64,000 nucleotides of DNA from positions 1 to 64,000 of the forward strand of contig QJPP01002941.1 in assembly GCA_003996215.1 (NCBI GenBank), read 5' to 3'. The DNA comes from Jaltomata sinuosa (Eukaryota > Streptophyta > Magnoliopsida > Solanales > Solanaceae). This document shows positions 35,494-47,996 of this stretch, piece by piece. A model generated the notes under the pieces. The model did no database searches. It saw nothing but the letters and a program-made list of their open reading frames with translations, and was not told where the DNA came from. A program made the position numbers and the translations under genes. Numbering within the stretch: position 1 is the first letter of the stretch; each line of letters starts with the position of its first letter.

Positions 35494-37356
35494 GTGTGGA
35501 GTGAAGTGAGAGAGTTGCCACAAAATCAATCTAACCTTCTTATTTGTCCTTCTCTTAGTAAGGATAATTATGTAGGTACAAAGTTGGCAAACGGAGGAGC
35601 ACAAACTCTCAACAAGGAGATTACCCTTAATGATGTGATGAATGTGATAGTCTCCTTAAACAAATGGCTTGAAGCATGTTTCAACACGTTGAGGGGAGTT
35701 TCACTCCAAGGTAAAGAAGGTCTTTCTTGTGAACTTCAAGGTAAAATAGCTAAACTTGACACTTTAAAACTCTCCAATGAACAAAGTGTGAGTGATAGCT
35801 CATCTTCTTGTGAGCTTAATGGTTCTTTACCATCTCATGATAATGTATTTGTGGAGAGTGTTCATACGTTAGTTAATCCTATTGATGACCAAATTGATTC
35901 TTTTTGCAAGATCGATTTGTGTCCACCTAGTGTTGATACTTGTGCTTTGAATGATAGTACATTATCGTGTGATTCTTTTCCATATAGTGATAATGTCTTT
36001 ATTGAGAGTGTTTATACACTAGTTGATCCTATTGATGACCGAATTGATTTTTCTTGTAAGATTGATTTGTGTCCACCTAGTATTGACACTTGTGCTTTGA
36101 ATGATAATACATTGTCATGTGATGATGAGAGTGAAGAGAGTGATATGTTTGAAAAGAAAGATAGCATGCTTAAACTTCACTTATTTTTCTATTTCTTGAA
36201 ATCCATTAAGAATATAGGGTTGGGTGACGATTGTTCTACCTACCCAATTATTGATATCAACCTCTCACTTTTTAAAAAGGATGATCTTTTGAGTAAAGAT
36301 AACATTAATTTGCTTGATTATTTGAGAAACCCAACTAGTGATTGTTCTTGTGATGTTGGTCTTGATTGTGATCCTTTGTATGAAACCACACTTTTGTTTG
36401 ATAAAGATAAGGATGAATTACTTATTTCATGTGATGACTTGAGTGATAACCTCTTTGATGTCAGTGGTGGTTTGAGTCAAATTGGAGATTCTTCTTTTGA
36501 AAAGGAGGGTGATACTTGTTTGAAATATGGGACTTCTTCTTTGGATTGTCCTATTCTTGCTAATATGCTTGGTGAAATTGTTTTATCTAATAGTGATCTT
36601 ATAAGTGTCCACCCCACGGATGAAGTAATTTTGCGAAACACCTTTCTTTACTATCTATTTGCATTTGATGATACTCTTACTTGTGTTGAGTATGCATCTT
36701 GTGTTGATATTAGTTCTAAGAGGGTAGATGCTTGTTTTATTGATCACGATATGTGGATGCCCTTTCCTTATGATCCCGGTGGTACTTTAAATTTGTATGA
36801 TTTGATCATGCTATCATCTTGGAAGTGGTTTTATCTTGAAACAGAGAATCAATTGTGCTTTATGTCTCCTAGAACCAATGGGATATTGACTACTTGGTAT
36901 TTTGACACCATTGGAACTTTTAGGAAATCCATATTTCATGATCTTTGGAATAGCCAAGTATTTTGTATTTCATTTGAAAGATTGTTCCTTTTGAGGATAG
37001 TTGATGCTTGGTTATATAACAAGTTTGTGTATCCTTGGCATGTTGGAAGGATTGATAGTGCTAAGGCTAACCCTCATGCCTTGAGGTATTTGTTGTTGTT
37101 TGTTTTCCTTATGGTTTTTCTAAGTTTGGATTTGAGGACGAATCCTTTTCAAGAAAGGGAGAATGATGCAAGCCAAGTTTCCTCAAAATCTTGCACACGA
37201 AGCCGAGCTAATGAGTTTGTAGACTTTTCATCGAGTCACTACTTTGGAGGCTTGGAGGGTGCTTGGGATGAATACTTGAAGGCCAACAACTTGCTCAAAT
37301 GGAAGTACAAGGAAGAAGGGAGAAAAGGGCTATGTATGCAAAATGTCTATTTTTAG
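35494..37356 (+). CDS. Array C unit 2: unrecognised 620-residue protein
   Basis: Same protein as unit 1, full length, differing by a handful of residues (for example KWLEACF for KRLEACF, RIDFSC for RIDSSC, and QNVYF at the C-terminus). It has the same internal 50-residue repeat, hydrophobic segment and extension into the next LTR. Because units 1-3 are near-identical by recent amplification, the open frame in each is not independent evidence of selection. Confidence 0.7.
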   Translation: MWSEVRELPQNQSNLLICPSLSKDNYVGTKLANGGAQTLNKEITLNDVMNVIVSLNKWLEACFNTLRGVSLQGKEGLSCELQGKIAKLDTLKLSNEQSVSDSSSSCELNGSLPSHDNVFVESVHTLVNPIDDQIDSFCKIDLCPPSVDTCALNDSTLSCDSFPYSDNVFIESVYTLVDPIDDRIDFSCKIDLCPPSIDTCALNDNTLSCDDESEESDMFEKKDSMLKLHLFFYFLKSIKNIGLGDDCSTYPIIDINLSLFKKDDLLSKDNINLLDYLRNPTSDCSCDVGLDCDPLYETTLLFDKDKDELLISCDDLSDNLFDVSGGLSQIGDSSFEKEGDTCLKYGTSSLDCPILANMLGEIVLSNSDLISVHPTDEVILRNTFLYYLFAFDDTLTCVEYASCVDISSKRVDACFIDHDMWMPFPYDPGGTLNLYDLIMLSSWKWFYLETENQLCFMSPRTNGILTTWYFDTIGTFRKSIFHDLWNSQVFCISFERLFLLRIVDAWLYNKFVYPWHVGRIDSAKANPHALRYLLLFVFLMVFLSLDLRTNPFQERENDASQVSSKSCTRSRANEFVDFSSSHYFGGLEGAWDEYLKANNLLKWKYKEEGRKGLCMQNVYF

Positions 37357-37772
37357 AATACAAGTCCTCAATTTTAAGAAGACTAAGAAGACCCTCATTT
37401 CATTAAGGGTATTTTTGTAATAATTATTATTAGTCTTCACCCTTAGTCTAGCTTAGTATAAATACTAGACTTAGCCATTTTATTAGGGAGACTATTTTGA
37501 TTATTCAGATTATGTGTGAAACTCTTGCGAGAGTTGAGGCTAAGGCCATTGTTGCTTGAAATGTTGATGTGATTGCTTGCTAGAGGAAATCATTCCTCTT
37601 GAGGGTTATCTCTATAAGTTAGGTGCTTATTTGAATATTCGAAGGAGGTTGTTACTTTAATATAGTATCGGTTGCCTTTGATTTCACTTTTGTGTCTACC
37701 TTTTTATCTTTTTTATCTTTAATTCCTTATTTTCTTTGTTTATTTATCTTCCGCGTATCCGTTATTGTATCA
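37164..37772 (+). repeat. Array C, LTR 3
   Basis: 609 bp, with the same termini; followed by the primer site and gagcttggc (gagctcggc after LTRs 1, 2 and 5). Confidence 0.95.
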
Positions 37773-38610
37773 ATTGGTATCAGAGCTTGGCTTAGATTTA
37801 TTTTCACAAATCTAAAATAAATCTAATCTTGGGATTTGATATTAAAAAAAATGAAATTTCTTTTTGTTTAATTTGTTGTTTTTGATGCTAGATTCTTGTT
37901 CTCTAGTATCATTTTAGTCTAAATTCGAAGTTTCAAGTCATTTCGAGTTGTGAAGAAGATTCTACCATGGGAGAGTTTTGAAGCTTTGAAAACTTGAATA
38001 AATTCAAGTGGGTCTTGTTGATTTTGGTTGAAATTGAGGTCAATATAGTTGGGGTTTGTTCTCTAAGTCGAGGGGGAGCTAATCCTAAAATTGGGAGTGC
38101 TTTGGTGAAGTTTTGAAGAAGGGTTTTGTTTTGGGTGTTCTTGGTGTTCATGAAGTTCTTGAAGATCTTCAAGTGTTCTTGAAGAAGAAGATGACAAAAA
38201 GGTGCATTTGATCTTTAAGTACTCTTGAATTTTGGCAAAAGGTGTTTGTTGGGTCCACTAGTGAAAAAAAAAAGTCGAATATAAAAAAAAAAAAAATCCA
38301 CTTGGACCTGCCACGTCAGTAGACAGCTGACCGGTCAATGCCACACAACTGCCAGCGAAGCTGCCACGAGGGCAGAGTTGCCCATTCGCACCATGTGGCG
38401 CATGGCAGTCAACTTCAGAGAGTCAACATTGCAGAAAGGTTTTTAAGGCCTAGTTGTCTCTGTAAACCACTGATTCAAGGCCTAGTTGAATTACGGCAAG
38501 ATACCTCAAAAAAGATTCTTGGTGTTTCTTTCGATGACAATGAGAGACAAAAGATTGAGAGGAGTAAGAGAGTGCAAAGTGGCAACTCTAGAGAGGAATA
38601 AAGAGAGGAT

Positions 38611-40473
38611 GTGTGGAGTGAAGTGAGAGAGTTGCCACAAAATCAATCTAACCTTCTTATTTGTCCTTCTCTTAGTAAGGATAATTATGTAGGTACAAAG
38701 TTGGCAAACGGAGGAGCACAAACTCTCAACAAGGAGATTACCCTTAATGATGTGATGAATGTGATAGTCTCCTTAAACAAATGGCTTGAAGCATGTTTCA
38801 ACACGTTGAGGGGAGTTTCACTCCAAGGTAAAGAAGGTCTTTCTTGTGAACTTCAAGGTAAAATAGCTAAACTTGACACTTTAAAACTCTCCAATGAACA
38901 AAGTGTGAGTGATAGCTCATCTTCTTGTGAGCTTAATGGTTCTTTACCATCTCATGATAATGTATTTGTGGAGAGTGTTCATACGTTAGTTAATCCTATT
39001 GATGACCAAATTGATTCTTTTTGCAAGATCGATTTGTGTCCACCTAGTGTTGATACTTGTGCTTTGAATGATAGTACATTATCGTGTGATTCTTTTCCAT
39101 ATAGTGATAATGTCTTTATTGAGAGTGTTCATACACTAGTTGATCCTATTGATGACCGAATTGATTCTTCTTGTAAGATTGATTTGTGTCCACCTAGTAT
39201 TGACACTTGTGCTTTGAATGATAATACATTGTCATGTGATGATGAGAGTGAAGAGAGTGATATGTTTGAAAAGAAAGATAGCATGCTTAAACTTCACTTA
39301 CTTTTCTATTTCTTGAAATTCATTAAGAATATAGGGTTGGGTGACGATTGTTCTACCTACCCAATTGTTGATATCAACCTCACACTTTTCAAAAAGGATG
39401 ATCTTTTGAGTAAAGATAACATTGATTTGCTTGATTCTTTGAGAAACCCAACTAGTGATTGTTCTTGTGATGTTGGTCTTGATTTTGATCCTTTGTATGA
39501 AACCCCACCTTTGTTTGATAAAGATAAGGATGAATTACTTATTTCATGTGATGACTTGAGTGACAACCTATTTGATGTCAGTGGTGGTTTGTGTCAAATT
39601 GGAGATTCTTCTTTTGAAAAGGAGGGTGATACTTGTTTGAAATATGGGACTTCTTCTTTGGATTGTCCTATTCTTGCTAATATGCTTAGTGAAATTGTTT
39701 TATCTAATAGTGATCTTATAAGTGTCCACCCCACGGATGAAGTAATTTTGCGAAACACCTTTCTTTACTATCTATTTGCATTTGATGATACTCTTACTTG
39801 TGTTGAGTATGCATCTTGTGTTGATATTAGTTCTAAGAGGGTAGATGCTTCTTTTATTGATCACGATATGTGGATGCCCTTTCCTTATGATCCCGGTGGT
39901 ACTTTAAATTTGTATGATTTGATCATGCTATCATCTTGGAAGTGGTTTTATCTTGAAACAGAGAATCAATTGTGCTTTATGTCTCCTAGAACCAATGGGA
40001 TATTGACTACTTGGTATTTTGACACCATTGGAACTTTTAGGAAATCCATATTTCATGATCTTTGGAATAGCCAAGTATTTTGTATTTCATTTGAAAGATT
40101 GTTCCTTTTGAGGATAGTTGATGCTTGGTTATATAACAAGTTTGTGTATCCTTGGCATGTTGGAAGGATTGATAGTGCTAAGGCTAACCCTCATGCCTTG
40201 AGATATTTGTTGTTGTTTGTTTTCCTTATGGTTTTTCTAAGTTTGGATTCGAGGACGAATCCTTTTCAACAAAGGGAGAATGATGCAAGCCAAGTTTCCT
40301 CAAAATCTTGCACACGAAGCCGAGCTAATGAGTTTGTAGACTTTTCATCGAGTCACTACTTTGGAGGCTTGGAGGATGCTTGGGATGAATACTTGAAGGC
40401 CAACAACTTGCTCAAATGGAAGTACAAGGAAGAAGGGAGAAAAGGGCTATGTATGCAAAATGGCTATTTTTAG
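38611..40473 (+). CDS. Array C unit 3: unrecognised 620-residue protein, variant type
   Basis: Full-length copy with its own set of changes in the second half: LFYFLKFIKN, LTLFKKDD, NIDLLDSL, ETPPLFD, GGLCQIG, PFQQREN and LEDAWDEY. Several of these (CQIG, QQREN, EDAW) are shared with unit 5. Units 3 and 5 therefore have a common immediate ancestor in their 3' halves, while the 5' half resembles unit 2. The copy looks like a mosaic. Confidence 0.7.
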   Translation: MWSEVRELPQNQSNLLICPSLSKDNYVGTKLANGGAQTLNKEITLNDVMNVIVSLNKWLEACFNTLRGVSLQGKEGLSCELQGKIAKLDTLKLSNEQSVSDSSSSCELNGSLPSHDNVFVESVHTLVNPIDDQIDSFCKIDLCPPSVDTCALNDSTLSCDSFPYSDNVFIESVHTLVDPIDDRIDSSCKIDLCPPSIDTCALNDNTLSCDDESEESDMFEKKDSMLKLHLLFYFLKFIKNIGLGDDCSTYPIVDINLTLFKKDDLLSKDNIDLLDSLRNPTSDCSCDVGLDFDPLYETPPLFDKDKDELLISCDDLSDNLFDVSGGLCQIGDSSFEKEGDTCLKYGTSSLDCPILANMLSEIVLSNSDLISVHPTDEVILRNTFLYYLFAFDDTLTCVEYASCVDISSKRVDASFIDHDMWMPFPYDPGGTLNLYDLIMLSSWKWFYLETENQLCFMSPRTNGILTTWYFDTIGTFRKSIFHDLWNSQVFCISFERLFLLRIVDAWLYNKFVYPWHVGRIDSAKANPHALRYLLLFVFLMVFLSLDSRTNPFQQRENDASQVSSKSCTRSRANEFVDFSSSHYFGGLEDAWDEYLKANNLLKWKYKEEGRKGLCMQNGYF

Positions 40474-40889
40474 AATACAAGTTCTCAATTTTAAGAAGAC
40501 TAAGAAGACCCTCATTTCATTAAGAGTATTTTTGTAATAATTATTATTAGTCTTCACCCTTAGTCTAGCTTAGTATAAATACTAGACTTAGCCATTTTAT
40601 TAGGGAGACTATTTTGATTATTCAGATTATGTGTGAAACTCTTGCGAGAGTTGAGGCTAAGGTCATTGTTGCTTGAAATGTTGATGTGATTGCTTGCTAG
40701 AGGAAATCATTCCTCTTGAGGGTTATCTCTATAAGTTAGGTGCTTATTTGAATATTCGAAGGAGGTCGTTACTTTAATATAGTATCGGTTGCCTTTGATT
40801 TCACTTTTGTGTCTACCTTTTTATCTTTTTTATATTTAATTCCTTATTTTCTTTGTTTCTTTATCTTCCGCGTATCCGTTATTGTATCA
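40281..40889 (+). repeat. Array C, LTR 4
   Basis: 609 bp. It shares diagnostic changes with LTR 6 (caagttctcaattttaag, tttttatatttaattcc), and the leaders that follow both share tttattttcataaatc. Confidence 0.95.
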
Positions 40890-41722
40890 ATTGGTATCAG
40901 AGCTTGGCTTAGATTTATTTTCATAAATCTAAAATAAATCTAATCTTGGGATTTGATATTAAAAAAAATGAAATTTCTTTTTGTTTAATTTATTGTTTTT
41001 GATGCTAGATTCTTGTTCTCTAGTATCATTTTAGTCTAAATTCGAAGTTTCAAGTCATTTCGAGTTGTGGAGAAGATTCTACCATGGGAGAGTTTTGAAG
41101 CTTTGAAAACTTGAATAAATTCAAGTGGGTCTTGTTGATTTTGGTTGAAATTGAGGTCAATATAGTTGGGGTTTGTTCCCTAAGTCGAGGGGGAGCTAAT
41201 CCTAAAATTGGGAGTGCTTTGGTGAAGTTTTGAAGAAGGGTTTTGTTTTGGGTGTTCTTGGTGTTCATGAAGTTCTTGAAAATCTTCAAGTGTTCTTGAA
41301 GAAGAAGATGACAAAAAGGTGCATTTGATCTTTAAGTACTCTTGAATTTTGGCAAAAGGTGTTTGTTGGGTCCACTAGTGAAAAAAAAAGTCGAATATAA
41401 AAAAAAAATCCACTTGGACCTGCCACGTCAGTAGACAGCTGACCGGTCAATGCCACACAACTGCCAGCGAAGCTGCCACGAGGGCAGAGTTGCCCATTCG
41501 CGCCATGTGGCGCGTGGCAGTCAACTTCAGAGAGTCAACATTGCAGAAAGGTTTTTAAGGCCTAGTTGTCTCTGTAAACCACTGATTCAAGGCCTAGTTG
41601 AATTACGGCAAGATACCTCAAAAAAGATTCTTGGTGTTTCTTTCGATGACAATGAGAGACAAAAGATTGAGAGGAGTAAGAGAGTGCAAAGTGGCAACTC
41701 TAGAGAGGAATAAAGAGAGGAT

Positions 41723-43598
41723 GTGTGGAGTGAAGTGAGAGAGTTGCCACAAAATCAATCTAACCTTCTTATTTGTCCTTCTCTTAGTAAGGATAATTAT
41801 GTAGGTACAAAGTTGGCAAACGGAGGAGCACAAACTCTCAACAAGGAGATTACCCTTAATGATGTGATGAATGTGATAGTCTCCTTAAACAAACGGCTTG
41901 AAGCATGTTTCAACACGTTGAGGGGAGTTTCACTCCAAGGTAAAGAAGGTCTTTCTTGTGAACTTCAAGGTAAAATAGCTAAACTTGACACTTTAAAACT
42001 CTCCAATGAACAAAGTGTGAGTGATAGATCATCTTCTTGTGAGCTTAATGGTTCTTTACCATCTCATGATAATGTATTTGTGGAGAGTGTTCATACGTTA
42101 GTTAATCCTATTGATGACCAAATTGATTCTTTTTGCAAGATCGATTTGTGTCCACCTAGTGTTGATACTTGTGCTTTGAATGATAGTACATTATCGTGTG
42201 ATTCTTTTCCATATAGTGATAATGTCTTTATTGAGAGTGTTTATACACTAGTTGATCCTATTGATGACCGAATTGATTTTTCTTGTAAGATTGATTTGTG
42301 TCCACCTAGTATTGACACTTGTGCTTTGAATGATAATACATTGTCATGTGATGATGAGAGTGAAGAGAGTGATATGTTTGAAAAGAAAGATAGCATGCTT
42401 AAACTTCACTTATTTTTCTATTTCTTGAAATCCATTAAGAATATAGGGTTGGGTGACGATTGTTCTACCTACCCAATTATCTGATACTCAACTCTCACTT
42501 TTTAAAAAAGGATGATCTTTGAAGTAAGAGATAACATTTAATTTGCTTGATTATTTGAGGAAACCCAACTAGTTGATTGTTCTTGGTGTGTTGGTCTTGT
42601 TTGATCGCTTGTATGAAACCACACTATTTGTTTGATAATAGATAAGGACTAATTACTTACTCTTCATGTGAATGACTTGAGTGATACCTCTTTGAATGGT
42701 AGTGGTGGTTTGAGTCAAATTGGAGATCTTCTTCATTGAAATAGGAGGGTGATAACTTGTTGAAATTGGACTATTCTTCTTTGGATGTCCTATTCTGCTA
42801 ATATGCTTGTGAAATAGTTTTATCTAATAGTGATCATATAAGTGTCCACCCCACGCATAAGTAATTTTGCGAAACACCTTTCTTTACTATCTATTTCATT
42901 GATGAACTGCTTTACTTGTGTTGATAATGCATCTTTGTGTTGATATTAGTTCTAAGAGTAAAATGCTTGTTTTATTGATCACGATATGTGGATGGCCCTT
43001 TCCATTATGATCCCGGTGTTTGTTAAATTTGCTTATGATTGTGATCATGTCATCATCTTGGAACGTGGTTTTATCTTGAAACAGAGAATCAATTGTGCTT
43101 TATGTCTCCTAGAACCAATGGGATATTGACTACTTGGTATTTTGACACCATTGGAACTTTTAGGAAATCCATATTTCATGATCTTTGGAATAGCCAAGTA
43201 TTTTGTATTTCATTTGAAAGATTGTTCCTTTTGAGGATAGTTGATGCTTGGTTATATAACAAGTTTGTGTATCCTTGGCATGTTGGAAGGATTGATAGTG
43301 CTAAGGCTAACCCTCATGCCTTGAGGTATTTGTTGTTGTTTGTTTTCCTTATGGTTTTTCTAAGTTTGGATTCGAGGACGAATCCTTTTCAAGAAAGGGA
43401 GAATGATGCAAGCCAAGTTTCCTCAAAATCTTGCACATGAAGCCGAGCTAATGAGTTTGTAGACTTTTCATCGAGTCACTACTTTGGAGGCTTGGAGGGT
43501 ACTTGGGATGAATACTTGAAGGCCAACAACTTGCTCAAATGGAAGTACAAGGAAGAAGGGAGAAAAGGGCTATGTATGCAAATGGCTATTTTTAGAAT
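41723..43598 (+). pseudogene. Array C unit 4: copy of the 620-residue ORF, broken by an indel-rich stretch
   Basis: The frame is clean for 253 codons (to 42484). It is then destroyed between about 42479 and 43082 by dozens of one- to three-base insertions and deletions relative to the other units, and becomes clean again from 43083. A further C-to-T change turns the CGA of TRSRA into a stop at 43438-43440. The edges of the damaged stretch are abrupt. That looks more like uncorrected sequence than natural decay. Confidence 0.75.
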
Positions 43599-44011
43599 AC
43601 AAGTCCTCAAGTTTAAGAAGACTAAGAAAACCCTCATTTCATTAAGGATATTTTTGTAATAATTATTATTAGTCTTCACCCTTAGTCTAGCTTAGTATAA
43701 ATACTAGACTTAGCCATTTTATTAGGGAGACTATTTTGATTATTCAGATTATGTGTGAAACTCTTGCGAGAGTTGAGGCTAAGGTCATTGTTGCTTGAAA
43801 TGTTGATGTGATTGCTTGCTAGAGGAAATCATTCCTCTTGAGGGTTATCTCTATAAGTTAGGTGCTTATTTGAATATTCGAAGGAGGTCGTTACTTTAAT
43901 ATAGTATCGGTTGCCTTTGATTTCACTTTTGTGTCTACCTTTTTATCTTTTTTATCTTTAATTCCTTATTTTCTTTGTTTCTTTATCTTCCGCGTATCCG
44001 TTATTGTATCA
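43404..44011 (+). repeat. Array C, LTR 5
   Basis: 608 bp (one base short in gcaaatggc). It shares aagaaaaccctc and aaggatattttt with LTR 1, unlike LTRs 2, 3, 4, 6 and 7. Confidence 0.95.
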
Positions 44012-44849
44012 ATTGGTATCAGAGCTCGGCTTAGATTTATTTTCACAAATCTAAAATAAATCTAATCTTGGGATTTGATATTAAAAAAAATGAAATTTCT
44101 TTTTGTTTAATTTGTTGTTTTTGATGCTAGATTCTTGTTCTCTAGTATCATTTTAGTCTAACTTCGAAGTTTCAAGTCATTTCGAGTTGTGGAGAAGATC
44201 TATCCATGGGAGAAGTTTTGAAACATTGAAAACTTGAATAAATTTCAAGTGGGTCTTGTTTGATTTTGGTTGAACTTGAGGTTTAATAATACGTTGGAGT
44301 CTTGTCCCATAAGGTCGAGGGGGAGCTAAATCCTAAATTGGGAGTGCTTTGGGAAGTTTTGAAGAAGGTTTTTGTTTTGGGGTGTCTTCGGGTGGTTCAA
44401 TTCTGAGTCTTGAAGATCTTTCAAAGTGTTCTTGAAGAAGCAGATGACAAAAGCGGTGCATTTGATCTTTAAAGTACTCTTGATTTTGCAAGAATGTGTT
44501 TTGTTGGTCACTAGTGAACAAAAAAGTCGAATATAATAAAAAAAAAAAAAAAAACCACTTGGACCTGCCACGTTAGTAGACAGCTGACCGGTCAATGCCA
44601 CACAGCTGCCAGCGAAGCTGCCACGAGGGCAGAGTTGCCCATTCGCGCCATGTGGCGCGTGGCAGTCAACATCAGAGAGTCAACATTGCAGAAAAGTTTT
44701 TAAGGCCTAGTTGTCTCTGTAAACCACTGATTCAAGGCCTAGTTGAACTACGGCAAGATACCTCAAAAAAGATTCTTGGTGTTTCTGTTCGGATGACAAT
44801 GAGAGACGAAAAGATGAGAGGAGTAAGAGAGTGCACAGTGGCAACTCTA

Positions 44850-46747
44850 GAGAGGAATAAAGGAGAGGATGTGTGGAGTGTAAGTGAGAGATTGTGCCAC
44901 AAAATCATCTATACTGTCTTATTTGTCTGTTCTCTAGTAAGGATAATTAGGTAGGTACAAAGTTGGCAAACGGAGAGCAGCAAACTCTGCGACTCACAAG
45001 GAGAGTTCCTTAATGATGTTGATGAATGTGATAGTCTCCTTTAAACCAAATGGCTTGAGCATGTTCCAACACGTTGAGGGGGTGAGTTTCACTGCCAAGG
45101 TAAAGAAGGTCTTTCTGTGAACTTCAAGGTAAAATAGCTAAACTGTGACAACTTAGAAACTCTCCAATGAACAAAGTGTGAGTGATAGCTCATCTTCTTG
45201 TGAGCTTAATGATTCTTTACCATATCATGATAATGTCTTTGTGGAGAGTGTTCATACACTAGTTGATCCTATTGATGACCGAATTGATTCTTCTTGCAAG
45301 ATCGATTTGTGTCCACCTAGTGTTGACACTTGTGCTTTGAATGATAGTACATTATCGTGTGATTCTTTTCCATATAGTGATAATGTCTTTATTGAGAGTG
45401 TTCATACACTAGTTGATCCTATTGATGACCGAATTGATTCTTCTTGTAAGATTGATTTGTGTCCACCTAGTATTGACACTTGTGCTTTGAATGATAATAC
45501 ATTGTCATGTGATGATGAGAGTGAAGAGAGTGATATGTTTGAAAAGAAAGATAGCATGCTTAAACTTCACTTACTTTCTCTATTTCTTGAAATCCATTAA
45601 GAATATAGGGTTGGGTGACGATTGTTCTACCTACCCAATTGTTGATATCAACCTCTCACTTTTTAAAAAGGATGATCTTTTGAGTAAAGATAACATTGAT
45701 TTGCTTGATTATTTGAGAAACCCAACTAGTGATTGTTCTTGTGATGTTGGTCTTGATTGTGATCCTTTGTATGAAACCCCACCTTTGTTTGATAAAGATA
45801 AGGATGAATTACTTATTTCATGTGATGACTTGAGTGACAACCTATTTGATGTCAGTGGTGGTTTGTGTCAAATTGGAGATTCTTCTTTTGAAAAGGAGGG
45901 TGATACTTGTTTGAAATATGGGACTTCTTCTTTGGATTGTCCTATTCTTGCTAATATGCTTGGTGAAATTGTTTTATCTAATAGTGATCTTATAAGTGTC
46001 CACCCCACGGATGAAGTAATTTTGCGAAACACCTTTCTTTACTATCTATTTGCATTTGATGATACTCTTACTTGTGTTGAGTATGCATCTTGTGTTGATA
46101 TTAGTTCTAAGAGGGTAGATGCTTGTTTTATTGATCACGATATGTGGATGCCCTTTCCTTATGATCCCGGTGGTACTTTAAATTTGTATGATTTGATCAT
46201 GCTATCATCTTGGAAGTGGTTTTATCTTGAAACAGAGAATCAATTGTGCTTTATGTCTCCTAGAACCAATGGGATATTGACTACTTGGTATTTTGACACC
46301 ATTGGAACTTTTAGGAAATCCATATTTCATGATCTTTGGAATAGCCAAGTATTTTGTATTTCATTTGAAAGATTGTTCCTTTTGAGGATAGTTGATGCTT
46401 GGTTATATAACAAGTTTGTGTATCCTTGGCATGTTGGAAGGATTGATAGTGCTAAGGCTAACCCTCATGCCTTGAGATATTTGTTGTTGTTTGTTTTCCT
46501 TATGGTTTTTCTAAGTTTGGATTCGAGGACGAATCCTTTTCAACAAAGGGAGAATGATGCAAGCCAAGTTTCCTCAAAATCTTGCACACGAAGCCGAGCT
46601 AATGAGTTTGTAGACTTTTCATCGAGTCACTACTTTGGAGGCTTGGAGGATGCTTGGGATGAATACTTGAAGGCCAACAACTTGCTCAAATGGAAGTACA
46701 AGGAAGAAGGGAGAAAAGGGCTATGTATGCAAAATGGCTATTTTTAG
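44850..46747 (+). pseudogene. Array C unit 5: copy of the 620-residue ORF, 5' part damaged
   Basis: The leader and 5' third (about 44195-44535 and 44785-45172) are full of small indels relative to other units, so no start can be assigned. From 45178 the copy is clean, but carries a one-base insertion (ttactttctcta near 45573) that shifts the frame. The downstream part, readable to 46747, has the unit-3-type changes (CQIG, QQREN, EDAW). Its first 50-residue repeat is a distinct variant (DSLPYHD, LVDPIDDRIDSS). Confidence 0.75.
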
Positions 46748-47163
46748 AATACAAGTTCTCAATTTTAAGAAGACTAAGAAGACCCTCATTTCATTAAGAG
46801 TATTTTTGTAATAATTATTATTAGTCTTCACCCTTAGTCTAGCTTAGTATAAATACTAGACTTAGCCATTTTATTAGGGAGACTATTTTGATTATTCAGA
46901 TTATGTGTGAAACTCTTGCGAGAGTTGAGGCTAAGGTCATTGTTGCTTGAAATGTTGATGTGATTGCTTGCTAGAGGAAATCATTCCTCTTGAGGGTTAT
47001 CTCTATAAGTTAGGTGCTTATTTGAATATTCGAAGGAGGTCGTTACTTTAATATAGTATCGGTTGCCTTTGATTTCACTTTTGTGTCTACCTTTTTATCT
47101 TTTTTATATTTAATTCCTTATTTTCTTTGTTTCTTTATCTTCCGCGTATCCGTTATTGTATCA
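46555..47163 (+). repeat. Array C, LTR 6
   Basis: 609 bp, with the same private changes as LTR 4, exactly 6274 bp downstream of it. Evidence for a two-unit higher-order duplication. Confidence 0.95.
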
Positions 47164-47996
47164 ATTGGTATCAGAGCTTGGCTTAGATTTATTTTCATAA
47201 ATCTAAAATAAATCTAATCTTGGGATTTGATATTAAAAAAAATGAAATTTCTTTTTGTTTAATTTATTGTTTTTGATGCTAGATTCTTGTTCTCTAGTAT
47301 CATTTTAGTCTAAATTCGAAGTTTCAAGTCATTTCGAGTTGTGGAGAAGATTCTACCATGGGAGAGTTTTGAAGCTTTGAAAACTTGAATAAATTCAAGT
47401 GGGTCTTGTTGATTTTGGTTGAAATTGAGGTCAATATAGTTGGGGTTTGTTCCCTAAGTCGAGGGGGAGCTAATCCTAAAATTGGGAGTGCTTTGGTGAA
47501 GTTTTGAAGAAGGGTTTTGTTTTGGGTGTTCTTGGTGTTCATGAAGTTCTTGAAAATCTTCAAGTGTTCTTGAAGAAGAAGATGACAAAAAGGTGCATTT
47601 GATCTTTAAGTACTCTTGAATTTTGGCAAAAGGTGTTTGTTGGGTCCACTAGTGAAAAAAAAAGTCGAATATAAAAAAAAAATCCACTTGGACCTGCCAC
47701 GTCAGTAGACAGCTGACCGGTCAATGCCACACAACTGCCAGCGAAGCTGCCACGAGGGCAGAGTTGCCCATTCGCGCCATGTGGCGCGTGGCAGTCAACT
47801 TCAGAGAGTCAACATTGCAGAAAGGTTTTTAAGGCCTAGTTGTCTCTGTAAACCACTGATTCAAGGCCTAGTTGAATTACGGCAAGATACCTCAAAAAAG
47901 ATTCTTGGTGTTTCTTTCGATGACAATGAGAGACAAAAGATTGAGAGGAGTAAGAGAGTGCAAAGTGGCAACTCTAGAGAGGAATAAAGAGAGGAT

